A stretch of 64,000 bases of DNA. It comes from an uncultured Chitinophagaceae bacterium (GTDB lineage: Bacteria; Bacteroidota; Bacteroidia; Chitinophagales; Chitinophagaceae). Both the position numbers and the translations under genes were made by a program. Where the stretch lies: positions 1 through 64,000 of the forward strand of contig CALMYJ010000011.1 of assembly GCA_937873715.1 (NCBI GenBank). Reading direction: 5' to 3'. The notes beneath the pieces are model-generated. The model did no database searches. It had not been told where the DNA came from and was given only the letters and a program-made list of their open reading frames with translations. This document shows positions 26,084 through 34,537 of this stretch, in pieces. Position 1 is the first letter of the stretch, and every line of letters starts with the position of its first letter.

Positions 26084-26437
26084 ATGAAATACCTGTTGCT
26101 AATTGTACTCACAGCATTACTGTATTCCTGCAGCGATAGTTTTATTAATCATAAACTGGCGTTTGAAAAAACAGGTGATTGCACCAATACCGTACAGCCG
26201 GTAAAAATGCTTAGTAATATTAATGGCGAAAGGTATCAACTGGTAAGTTGCCTCAATGCAGATTTTGACGGTACTAATTATAAGGTGGAAAGAAATGGCG
26301 ATACGCTTGTTGTGTCGTTTCCCAAAAACGGTACTGCAAAAGCAGCATTTACTTTAACCCTGGATATAGATGCCAAGCCGGTGTACCGGTATATTATTAT
26401 TGATGGCCACGAAATACCCATCAGGCAGTTGTATTAA
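26084..26437 (+). CDS. Small hypothetical lipoprotein inside the trp operon
   Basis: A 117-aa predicted lipoprotein: MKYLLLIVLTALLYS then lipobox Cys. The mature part has two further cysteines (GDCTNTV and VSCLNADFDG) and a beta-rich pattern. I do not recognise a family. It begins 2 bases after trpB and is followed by a palindromic repeat before trpA, so it is co-transcribed with tryptophan genes though its function is not obviously biosynthetic. Confidence 0.75.
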   Translation: MKYLLLIVLTALLYSCSDSFINHKLAFEKTGDCTNTVQPVKMLSNINGERYQLVSCLNADFDGTNYKVERNGDTLVVSFPKNGTAKAAFTLTLDIDAKPVYRYIIIDGHEIPIRQLY

Positions 26438-26444
26438 GGTGTTG

Positions 26445-26491
26445 ACCTCACCCCCAACCCTTCTCCTTTAGCAGAGGGGCAGGGGTGAGGT
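26445..26491. repeat. Imperfect palindromic repeat between the lipoprotein gene and trpA
   Basis: ACCTCACCCC (26445-26454) pairs with GGGGTGAGGT (26482-26491). An inner stem, CCCTTCT with AGAGGGG, encloses an eight-base loop. The 47-bp hairpin has no T-run, so it is not a usual terminator. It resembles REP-like extragenic palindromes that recur in bacterial genomes. Confidence 0.7.
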
Positions 26492-26527
26492 TGATTACAA
26501 TTATAAACAGCCGCAACATTTAAATAC

Positions 26528-27307
26528 ATGAGCAGGATTAAAGCGCTATTCAACAAAAAAAATAAGAAGGTACTCAATGTGTATTGCACAGCAGGCTACC
26601 CGGTGCTCAACAGCACGGTAACCATCATGAAAGCCCTTGCTGAAAACGGTGCCGATATTATTGAACTGGGTATGCCGTACAGCGATCCGCTGGCCGATGG
26701 TCCCGTAATACAGCACAGTAGCAGCATTGCTATTGAAAACGGGATGACGGTGCATACACTTTTTGAGCAGTTAAAAAATTTCAGGAGTGTGTCAGCTTTA
26801 AAAGATACCGGCGTGGTACTGATGGGATATATGAACCCCGTGCTGCAATATGGTTTCGAAAAATTTTGTGCCGATGCCAAAGCGGCCGGTGTTGATGGGC
26901 TGATACTGCCCGATTTGCCCGAATACGAATTTGAAACAGAATATGGTGCCATCATTAAAAAATATGGCCTCGATTTTATCTTTCTCATCACACCCGAAAC
27001 CTCCGGCGAAAGAATAAAAAAATTAGACAGCCTGAGCTCAGGATTTTTATATGCCGTATCCTCTTCTTCCACCACCGGCAGCGATAAAAATATGGGCAGC
27101 GTAATTGATTACCTGCAACGGTTGCAGGCGATGCAGTTGAGCAACCCGGTATTGGTGGGTTTTGGTATAAAAGACAAAGCCAGTTTTGAAGCAGCCTGTG
27201 CCTATGCCAATGGTGCTATTATTGGTACTGCATTTATAAAAACGCTCGAGGGCGCCCAGGATATAAGTGCAGCTACAAAAGAATTCTTAAAAGGGATTAC
27301 CGGTTAA
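26528..27307 (+). CDS. trpA: Tryptophan synthase alpha chain
   Basis: A 259-aa TIM barrel that cleaves indole-3-glycerol phosphate to indole and glyceraldehyde 3-phosphate, passing indole to TrpB. Catalytic E46 is in ELGMPYSDPLADGP and D57 in the same loop. DGLILPDLPEYE, FLITPETS, FLYAVSSSSTTG and VLVGFGIK are conserved. The ATG at 26528 is clear. It is the last biosynthetic gene of the operon; the TlpA-like gene follows after 45 bases. Confidence 0.96.
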   Translation: MSRIKALFNKKNKKVLNVYCTAGYPVLNSTVTIMKALAENGADIIELGMPYSDPLADGPVIQHSSSIAIENGMTVHTLFEQLKNFRSVSALKDTGVVLMGYMNPVLQYGFEKFCADAKAAGVDGLILPDLPEYEFETEYGAIIKKYGLDFIFLITPETSGERIKKLDSLSSGFLYAVSSSSTTGSDKNMGSVIDYLQRLQAMQLSNPVLVGFGIKDKASFEAACAYANGAIIGTAFIKTLEGAQDISAATKEFLKGITG

Positions 27308-27352
27308 GCTGTTTTGGCAAAAGGGGCTAAATTGCAGGCATAACTACGTAGT

Positions 27353-28429
27353 ATGAAAATATTTTTAATCCTCGTTTTCCTTTGTCCGCTTGCCTTAGCC
27401 GCACAAACAAAAACAAAGACTGTACAAAAAACCAATACCGTTGCAGCACAACCCTCCGGATTTACCATTGAGGGTAAGGTTACCGGCTATGCCGATGGAA
27501 CACCAGTGTCTTTACTCAACGGGCAAACGGGTACATCTGAAGCAGAAACTACCATACAGCAGGGAGCTTTTGTGTTAAAAGGACGGGTGGAGGCACCTGA
27601 TTTTAAAATAATCATCTTCAACCGGCAGCAGCCTTACCTCACCCTTTTTCTCGACAACAGCAATGTGAAAATTACAGCCGATAAAGAAACGCTGCCCAAT
27701 GCCAGCATCACCGGCTCTCCGGCACATAATGATTTTGAAACACTCAATGCACAGCTTGCACCTTACCAGCACCTTTTTGCACAGGATGCCGCTTACGATT
27801 CGGCTGCTGTTGTTGCGGTGCAAAGTTTAACTACCAGTTTTGTAAAGAGCAAACCCAGTTCGCCCATTGCGGCACTGGCAGCCATACGCTATAGCCAGGT
27901 GGCAGATAATCCTGCAGAAGCTGAGCCGCTGTACAATATGCTGGCACCTGCTGTAAAATCATCCGGGATGGGCAATTACCTGGGGCAAACCATTGCTGAA
28001 GCCAGGCGCAATGCCATTGGTACCGTTATGCCCGATTTTGTACAAAATGATACAGAGGGTAAGCCGGTAAAGCTGTCTTCATTAAGGGGTAAATATGTGC
28101 TGGTAGATTTTTGGGCAAGCTGGTGCCGGCCATGCCGACAGGAAAATCCTAACCTGGTAGCCAATTACAATAAGTATAAACATAAAAATTTTACCGTACT
28201 GGGTGTATCACTCGATAAAGCCAAACAGGCATGGATAGACGCCATAAAAATGGATGGGCTGGAATGGGTGCAGGTGAGTGACCTGCAGGGCTGGGGCAAT
28301 GCTGTGGCACAGCAGTTCCAGGTACAAAGTATACCGCAAAATTTTTTGATAGACCCCGATGGAAAAATCCTGGCTAAAAACCTGCGTGGCCCTGCACTGG
28401 AGCGTATGCTGGAAAAATTGCTGAAGTGA
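27353..28429 (+). CDS. TlpA-like thiol-disulfide oxidoreductase with DUF4369-like N-terminus
   Basis: A 358-aa exported protein. Signal peptide MKIFLILVFLCPLALAAQ, a beta-rich DUF4369-like domain (about 36-135), a helical linker, and a C-terminal thioredoxin domain of the TlpA/ResA type with DFWASWCRPCRQENP, the redox pair being C258 and C261 (CRPC). The cis-proline segment is SIPQNFLIDPDG. These proteins act in the periplasm on disulfides, for example in cytochrome maturation, but the partner is unknown. It may be co-transcribed with trpA. Confidence 0.9.
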   Translation: MKIFLILVFLCPLALAAQTKTKTVQKTNTVAAQPSGFTIEGKVTGYADGTPVSLLNGQTGTSEAETTIQQGAFVLKGRVEAPDFKIIIFNRQQPYLTLFLDNSNVKITADKETLPNASITGSPAHNDFETLNAQLAPYQHLFAQDAAYDSAAVVAVQSLTTSFVKSKPSSPIAALAAIRYSQVADNPAEAEPLYNMLAPAVKSSGMGNYLGQTIAEARRNAIGTVMPDFVQNDTEGKPVKLSSLRGKYVLVDFWASWCRPCRQENPNLVANYNKYKHKNFTVLGVSLDKAKQAWIDAIKMDGLEWVQVSDLQGWGNAVAQQFQVQSIPQNFLIDPDGKILAKNLRGPALERMLEKLLK

Positions 28430-28542
28430 TTATAACGTGTTGTGCAACTAGAACTTTCTACACATGTCGTAATTATTAAATTATACCAGGGAAGTTTTGC
28501 CTCACCAATTAATCATTTTTAAAAACCGTAATCAAAATTTGA

Positions 28543-28659
28543 TGTCATTCCGATTCCGCCATAGCGGAAGAGGAAACTGCCAGAAAAAGAACAAAAAGCT
28601 GAGCATCTTTACCAGTCCGGGCAGATTCCTCTGCCGAATACTATCGGGACGGAATGACA
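28543..28659. repeat. MITE-like palindromic element, 117 bp
   Basis: Terminal inverted repeats TGTCATTCCG (28543-28552) and CGGAATGACA (28650-28659) are perfect over 10 bp. A second nested pair, GAGGAAACTGCC and GGCAGATTCCTC, matches at 11 of 12 positions. A small CCGC-CATA-GCGG hairpin lies inside the left arm. It encodes no protein and sits between convergent genes. Comparable repeats with GTCATTCCG ends are frequent in Bacteroidota (general knowledge). Confidence 0.75.
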
Positions 28660-28707
28660 GCAAAAAATAAAAAATCTTAGGCTGAACGTTTTTAATAGCA
28701 CAACACA

Positions 28708-29355
28708 TTAATCCTTTACATAAGGTGCTTCCATCGATAAATACACGGGCTTTTTTACCTGTTGCTTTAGTTTTTTAAACGATTCGTAAGGGCCCTTGGT
28801 GGCAAACATATTAATCAGCCATGCCGGTATATTTCCTCCGGGATTTACCTGCAGTTCAAACTCTACCCTTACTTGTCCGTTAGGTAGTGGGTGCAGCAGC
28901 CATTGGCTGTGCGAATGTTGTATGCGTACAATATTGCCGTATACCGGCAGATAGCTGGGTTTGTTTTCGGACAGTATAGATACGACTTTTGTTTTTTCAT
29001 CCTGCTCGGCCCAAAGCCTTACAATAAAATCCCGGTTGCTCACCGGCCAGGGGGCATCTATTTCGGAATAATAAATTACTTCCGATGCAGAGATGGTTTT
29101 TAGTACCACACATTTTTTGGTGGCATATACCCAGTCTGCCGTACTATTAATATCCATCAGTACAGCAGTTAAGCGGCTTAAAGATGTTTCGATGGTGCAA
29201 ACGCTTTTTACCGCTTTAAAAGGGGAGTTGTCTAAGTTTTTGGTATAAACTTTTATGCCATCCTTATCTACTTTCAGCGTCCAGTCTTTCTGGCCAAAAA
29301 CAAGAAGGGTAGAGAGCAAAATAAAAGTGCTGAGGAGAAATTTTTTTAAAAACAT
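28708..29355 (-). CDS. START-domain secreted lipid-binding-like protein
   Basis: A 215-aa exported protein from ATG 29355 (MFLKKFLLSTFILLSTLLVF, cleavage near FGQ-K); a longer in-frame start at 29388 is rejected. The mature region matches the START/SRPBCC helix-grip fold: WTLKVDKDGIKVYTKNL, DINSTADWVYATKKCVVL, IYYSEIDAPWPVSNRDF and FELQVNPGGNIPAWLIN. START proteins bind lipids or sterols in a hydrophobic cavity, and bacterial secreted forms are uncharacterised. It is transcribed towards the palindromic element. Confidence 0.85.
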   Translation of the reverse strand: MFLKKFLLSTFILLSTLLVFGQKDWTLKVDKDGIKVYTKNLDNSPFKAVKSVCTIETSLSRLTAVLMDINSTADWVYATKKCVVLKTISASEVIYYSEIDAPWPVSNRDFIVRLWAEQDEKTKVVSILSENKPSYLPVYGNIVRIQHSHSQWLLHPLPNGQVRVEFELQVNPGGNIPAWLINMFATKGPYESFKKLKQQVKKPVYLSMEAPYVKD

Positions 29356-29520
29356 TGTACAGGAAGCTTGCCTGGTTTTATCCGGCACGGTATTGCAAAA
29401 TTAAGGGTTGGCCCGGGTTACAAGATGAAGGATGTATGAGCGGTATTATTTTTACCGTGTTGTTACAGTAACACCTGCCAGTAAGTAAGCGTAATGAAAA
29501 AAGCCAATAAACAATGTAGC

Positions 29521-30333
29521 TTAAGCAAAAAGGCCCAACTGTACCGGCTGCTTTTTTATGCTTTCAGCAGTATGCCCTACTGTAAATACGCCGCTGGCTT
29601 CATACCGGGAGGCAACAGTAATGGTAGTTTGCCCGGCATGTGGTTTAAAAGTGTTTAAAGCCAGTTCGGGTGTATTATTTTCTTTAGATAAATGGCTGAG
29701 CAAAACCTGCTGCAGTTGTGGCGGCCGGTGTGTAATAAAAAGTTCCAGCGCCTGCCGGTTGCTCAGGTGGCCCTGCCCGTTGCGGATACGGTTTTTTAAA
29801 TGAAAAGGATACCGGCCGTTTTCCAGCATCTCCTCGTCGTAATTCGATTCAAGAAACACAGCATGGCATTGCTTAAAATAATGCTGTACCCTGTTGCAGG
29901 CAACTCCAATGTCGGTAAATACACCAACGGTAATAGCATTCCATTGAATCACAAAACTGTGTGGGTCGGCTGCATCATGCTGTTTGGTAAATGCCGTAAC
30001 CTGTAGCCCAAAAATATCCACAGGCATATCTGCAGTAAATGTTTTGGATAAATGCCGGATAAGGTGAGGACCATTTTTGGCAGTAGCTGTGGTAATATAC
30101 ACCGGCAGGCTGTACTTATTGGCCAGCTTGCTTACACCCCTGATATGGTCGGTATGTTCATGCGATACAAAAATGGCTTTAACCGTACGTATGTCTAACT
30201 GCAGCCCTTTCATGCGGTGTTCAATTTCCCGGCAACTGATACCGGCATCCACCAGCACGGCATCGGTACCATTACCGATATAATAACAATTGCCATTGCT
30301 GCCCGAATTGATAGAAGCGATTTGTAACGACAT
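29521..30333 (-). CDS. MBL-fold metallo-hydrolase (YycJ/VicX-like)
   Basis: A 270-aa cytosolic metallo-beta-lactamase-fold protein. The metal-binding motif SHEHTDH is at residues 57-63, preceded by INSGSNGNCYYI and AVLVDAGIS, matching the YycJ/WalJ group of putative exonucleases or phosphodiesterases. HKDDV-like later ligands appear as FLESNYDEEML and VLLSHLSKENNTPE, typical for this clade. No linked YycFG two-component system is present, so the name is only a fold assignment. Confidence 0.9.
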   Translation of the reverse strand: MSLQIASINSGSNGNCYYIGNGTDAVLVDAGISCREIEHRMKGLQLDIRTVKAIFVSHEHTDHIRGVSKLANKYSLPVYITTATAKNGPHLIRHLSKTFTADMPVDIFGLQVTAFTKQHDAADPHSFVIQWNAITVGVFTDIGVACNRVQHYFKQCHAVFLESNYDEEMLENGRYPFHLKNRIRNGQGHLSNRQALELFITHRPPQLQQVLLSHLSKENNTPELALNTFKPHAGQTTITVASRYEASGVFTVGHTAESIKKQPVQLGLFA

Positions 30334-30377
30334 ACTGCAAAGAAAATGATTTATGACAAGCTGCCTGCAAGATGTTT

Positions 30378-31883
30378 TTAACAGGCGCTGCTAATATGCT
30401 GCACTCCGCCCTGCTGCAAGGTTATCTGCCTGCTGATATTAACCGGTACATCTTTATCGTAATGTGATACATAAATGATGGTATTACCAAAATTGCGGCA
30501 AAGCTGTTCTATAGTTGTTTTAAATAAAAATGTTTGTGCATCATCTAATCCCTGGCAGGGTTCATCCAGTATCAATAGGGGAGGATTGCGAACCAGTGCA
30601 CGGGCCAGCAGGCACAGGCGTTGGAGGCTGAATGGTATTTGATAAAATAATGTATCAGCAAATTTGTCAATGGCTAAATATTCCATCCATGCCTGTACGG
30701 CTGCAGCCTGTGTTGCAGTTATGGCTGATACAAAACCGGTTTCTTCATTAAAGCCTGAAGCAATTACATCCCGGCAGGTTACTTTGGGCTGATAGGGATC
30801 ATCAAGGCTGCCGGCTTTTTTGGCCACTAATTCGGCCACATGCTCCGGCTTACGTAAAAAATGAATATGCATTTCCGGGGATACATAACCGATTTTGCTT
30901 TTCAGCTCCCAAATGCTTTCGCCACTGCCTTTGCGCTTATCGAACAGTATAATGTTTTTACCAAAAGCTTTAGGGTTATCACCATTCAGCAGGCTTAGCA
31001 GCATCGATTTGCCCGAGCCGTTGTCGCCACGCAGCAGCCAGCATTCACCTTTGTTTACCTGCCAGCAGATATTTTTTAAAATTACCGTATCATCATACTG
31101 TATGCTTACATCATCCAGCTTTGCCGCAATATTAAAATGGTGGTTGTGCTCCGGCAGGTGCAGCATAAGTTTTTCAAAGCGTTGCTGTATGGCTGCTGTA
31201 TCTGCAGTTGCTGTTGCAATTGAAAAACTACCAGGTACCATGCTGCCATTTTGCAGGTGTATGTTTTTTTTCAGGCTTAGGGGTGCTTCGCTGCTGCCGG
31301 ACAGCAACACATAAGTGATGCCATCATGTACAAGCTCATCCAGTATTTTATTTACCAACTTCCTGTTGTGTACATCAATACCGGTGTAGGGATTGTCAAT
31401 AATAATGAGTGCAGGTTGCAGCGATATTGCCGTAAGCAGTTGCAGCCTTTTACCCTCGCCATTGGAAAGCTGGGTGAGTTGCCTGCTGAGGATATATTCC
31501 AGTTCAAACCGGTGCAGCAAACGGGCAGTGGCCGCTGCATGCTGGCCGTAATACTGTTGCAGGTATTGCAGTACTGTTGGAGTATCCTGGTCGTTATTGT
31601 ATTCATAACGGCGCTGGTAGTACGAACGTTGTGAAAAAGCCGTTCTGAAATCCTGCTGCTGGTTTACATATACAATGTTGTTGTGGGTATGCAGTATCCG
31701 CTGGCCTTGTGTAGGCAGCAACTGCCCGGCAATGATTCGGCCTAAAACTGTTTTGCCGCTGGCGGCAGGGCCTGTAATTAAAAGGTTTTCGCCGGTGTGT
31801 ATTTTTAAGTTGATATCCTGCAACAGCAACCGGGCATTATGACTTAGGTAAATTTGTTCAAGCGTAATCAGTTCAGCATTCAT
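30378..31883 (-). CDS. Soluble tandem ABC ATPase, ModF/PhrA-like
   Basis: A 501-aa cytosolic protein with two ABC nucleotide-binding domains and no membrane segments. Domain 1 has Walker A GPAASGKT (38-45), signature LSNGEGK, and IIIDNPYTGID, where the usual catalytic Glu after Walker B Asp is Asn. Domain 2 has GDNGSGKS, SLQRLCLLARAL and the normal LILDEPCQGLDD. This layout resembles ModF/photorepair PhrA proteins, whose role is unclear. It is 44 bases upstream of the MBL-hydrolase gene on the same strand and divergent from the P-type ATPase. Confidence 0.85.
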   Translation of the reverse strand: MNAELITLEQIYLSHNARLLLQDINLKIHTGENLLITGPAASGKTVLGRIIAGQLLPTQGQRILHTHNNIVYVNQQQDFRTAFSQRSYYQRRYEYNNDQDTPTVLQYLQQYYGQHAAATARLLHRFELEYILSRQLTQLSNGEGKRLQLLTAISLQPALIIIDNPYTGIDVHNRKLVNKILDELVHDGITYVLLSGSSEAPLSLKKNIHLQNGSMVPGSFSIATATADTAAIQQRFEKLMLHLPEHNHHFNIAAKLDDVSIQYDDTVILKNICWQVNKGECWLLRGDNGSGKSMLLSLLNGDNPKAFGKNIILFDKRKGSGESIWELKSKIGYVSPEMHIHFLRKPEHVAELVAKKAGSLDDPYQPKVTCRDVIASGFNEETGFVSAITATQAAAVQAWMEYLAIDKFADTLFYQIPFSLQRLCLLARALVRNPPLLILDEPCQGLDDAQTFLFKTTIEQLCRNFGNTIIYVSHYDKDVPVNISRQITLQQGGVQHISSAC

Positions 31884-31955
31884 GCTTCAAAATAACTGCA
31901 ATTTTGGTACAGTAAAGTTTTACTTAACTTCATTTGCAGCAAACTTTAATTTACC

Positions 31956-34448
31956 ATGCAGGCATCCCTTACCGGCTTAACAGATGATGCAGTACTGGCT
32001 AATCGTAAAAAACATGGCAGCAACACACTTGAACTGAAGGAAGACAGGTTTTTACTTCAGCTATTAAAAGATGTGGTAACCGAGCCAATGTTTATCCTGC
32101 TGATGGCTGCCGCCACCATTTATTTTTTGGTACAGCAGTACCAGGAAGGTATCATCATGCTGGTGGCAATTAGCATTGTAGCCGGTATTTCTTTTTACCA
32201 GGAATTTAAGAGCAAGAATGCCATACAGGCGTTAAAAAAAATGTCGGCCTCAAAAGCAACCTTATGGCGTAATGGCCTGGTTGTAAAAATTGATGCAGAA
32301 GATATTGTGGTGGATGATATCCTGCTGCTCGAAGAAGGGGAAATAGTAGCAGCCGATGGTATCATTATCCAGTCCAACGATTTTTCGGTCAACGAATCTA
32401 TCCTCACCGGCGAAGCATTTGCTGTGTATAAAACAACAGCTACCAACCCCGATGTGTACAGGGGTACGCTGGTTACCAGCGGTGGTGCTACTGTTCGGGT
32501 TACAGCGGTTGGTCACGGCACCCGTTTTGGAAAAATTGGATTGGCCATGCAGGAAACCATTACGCCCAAAACACCTTTGCAGCAACAGGTACAGGCTTTT
32601 GTTCGTAATATGGTGTGGATTGGCGCTATCGCTTTCACCATAGTGGTGGGTGTTAACTATTACCAGTCGGGTAATATAGTACAATCATTTTTGCAGGGGC
32701 TTACACTGGCCATGAGTATTTTACCCGAAGAAATACCAGTAGCATTCAGCACCTTCCAGGCACTGGGTGCTTTCAGGCTGTTGCGGAATAATATCATTGT
32801 AAAGCAGCCACAGTATGTAGAAACCTTAGGTGCTGCTACCGTTATTTGCCTGGATAAAACAGGCACTATTACCCAAAATAAAATGCAGGTGCATTACCTG
32901 TACGATGCTGCAACGGCCACCTCGGTGGAAGTAAAGCCGGGCACAGCAATGCCTGCTGAACTCATCGAATACGCCATGTGGGCCAGCGAAACCACCCCTT
33001 TTGATCCCATGGAAAAAGCCCTGCATGAGCTGTATGCACAAACCACACTAACGGACAAGCGTAACCTTTATACACAAATACACGAATACCCAGTAGAAGG
33101 CAGGCCACCCATGATGACGCATATTTTTAAAAACGAAGATGGCAATACCCTCATAGCGGCCAAGGGAGCCCCTGAAGCCATCTTTAGCCTGGGTAAGCTT
33201 ACGGCACAGGCCTTGCAAAAGGCAGAAGCACAAAGTAAAGCTTATGCGGCTGAGGGCTACAGGGTATTAGGTGTCGGCAGGGGCAGATGGGATAAGGTGG
33301 GATGGCCTGCCACGCAACAGGAGTTTGCATTTGATTTTTTAGGCCTGGTAGCTTTTTACGATCCGCCGAAAGAAAATATACGGCAAACCTTTAGCGCTTT
33401 ACAAGGCGCAGGTATTGAAGTAAAAATGATTACCGGCGATTATCCGGAAACCGCCAAAGCAATTGCACAGCAAACCCTGCTGCCACGCATAACCGCCGCA
33501 GTTAGCGGTGCCGAAGTTCTGGAATATGATGTAGAACAACTACAGGAAAAAGCAAAGCATACCAGCATATTTGCAAGGATGTTTCCCGAAGCAAAACTAA
33601 AAGTGATTAATGCACTAAAGGCAAATGGGGAGATAGTGGCGATGACGGGTGATGGGGTAAACGATGCTCCGGCTTTAAAAGCAGCACATATCGGTGTGGC
33701 AATGGGCAGGCGGGGCAGCGATGTGGCCCGTAATGCCGCTGCGTTGATACTTGCTGATGATGATATTGGCCATATAACTGATGCTGTGGCACTTGGCCGA
33801 AAAATTTATGGCAACCTTAAAAAAGCTATACAGTACATTGTATCCATACATATCCCCATCATTCTTATCGTATTACTGCCCCTGGTGCTTGCATGGAGTT
33901 ACACCGATATTTTTTCGCCAGTGCATGTTATTTTCCTCGAATTAATTATGGGGCCTACCTGCTCCATCATTTACGAAAACGAGCCGATGGAATCGGGTAC
34001 CATGCAGCAGCCCCCTTTGCGGCAAAATACTGCCTTTCTTTCGCTGCGCCAGCTATCTGTAAGTATTGCACAGGGATTAATGATTACAGCAGGTTGCCTT
34101 GGCATAGGCTATTGGTACATGCAGTTGGGTTACAACAGCGAACTGGTACGCAGTATTATTTTTATCAGTTTACTATGTAGTAATATATTACTTACGCTGG
34201 TAAATCGTTCTTTTATTTATACGCTACGCACTACTATACAATATAAAAACAACCTGCTGCCGTTTATTATTGCTGCAAGTGTGTTGTTCATTATTGTATT
34301 GCAAACGATACCCTTTATGCAGGGTTTATTCAGGCTGCAGCCGCTCTCATGGCCGCAACTGCTTACCTGCATAGCGGTAGCAATTGCCGCCACCTGCTGG
34401 ATTGAAATCATTAAAATTTACCGCTTGCAAAGCCAGTATCGCAAATGA
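31956..34448 (+). CDS. P-type cation-transporting ATPase
   Basis: An 830-aa inner-membrane P-type ATPase with about ten transmembrane segments. The actuator TGE is at 151-153 (LTGEAFAV), the phosphorylated Asp is D300 in DKTGTITQNK, and the hinge is GDGVNDAPALKAAHIGVAMG (near residue 565). The M4 motif is PEEIP (267-271) rather than the PEGLP of classical calcium pumps, so ion specificity is uncertain. It has the P2-type arrangement with a short N-terminus and no heavy-metal CxxC. A TTTAATTTACC motif abuts the ATG. Confidence 0.9.
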   Translation: MQASLTGLTDDAVLANRKKHGSNTLELKEDRFLLQLLKDVVTEPMFILLMAAATIYFLVQQYQEGIIMLVAISIVAGISFYQEFKSKNAIQALKKMSASKATLWRNGLVVKIDAEDIVVDDILLLEEGEIVAADGIIIQSNDFSVNESILTGEAFAVYKTTATNPDVYRGTLVTSGGATVRVTAVGHGTRFGKIGLAMQETITPKTPLQQQVQAFVRNMVWIGAIAFTIVVGVNYYQSGNIVQSFLQGLTLAMSILPEEIPVAFSTFQALGAFRLLRNNIIVKQPQYVETLGAATVICLDKTGTITQNKMQVHYLYDAATATSVEVKPGTAMPAELIEYAMWASETTPFDPMEKALHELYAQTTLTDKRNLYTQIHEYPVEGRPPMMTHIFKNEDGNTLIAAKGAPEAIFSLGKLTAQALQKAEAQSKAYAAEGYRVLGVGRGRWDKVGWPATQQEFAFDFLGLVAFYDPPKENIRQTFSALQGAGIEVKMITGDYPETAKAIAQQTLLPRITAAVSGAEVLEYDVEQLQEKAKHTSIFARMFPEAKLKVINALKANGEIVAMTGDGVNDAPALKAAHIGVAMGRRGSDVARNAAALILADDDIGHITDAVALGRKIYGNLKKAIQYIVSIHIPIILIVLLPLVLAWSYTDIFSPVHVIFLELIMGPTCSIIYENEPMESGTMQQPPLRQNTAFLSLRQLSVSIAQGLMITAGCLGIGYWYMQLGYNSELVRSIIFISLLCSNILLTLVNRSFIYTLRTTIQYKNNLLPFIIAASVLFIIVLQTIPFMQGLFRLQPLSWPQLLTCIAVAIAATCWIEIIKIYRLQSQYRK

Positions 34449-34537
34449 GTTTTATTATTGCATTGTGCCAGCGTTGGTTTTGTTAAAATTCATTCAACAT
34501 TACAACTATTGGCGCTTACCTTTCATCTGAGCAAAGC

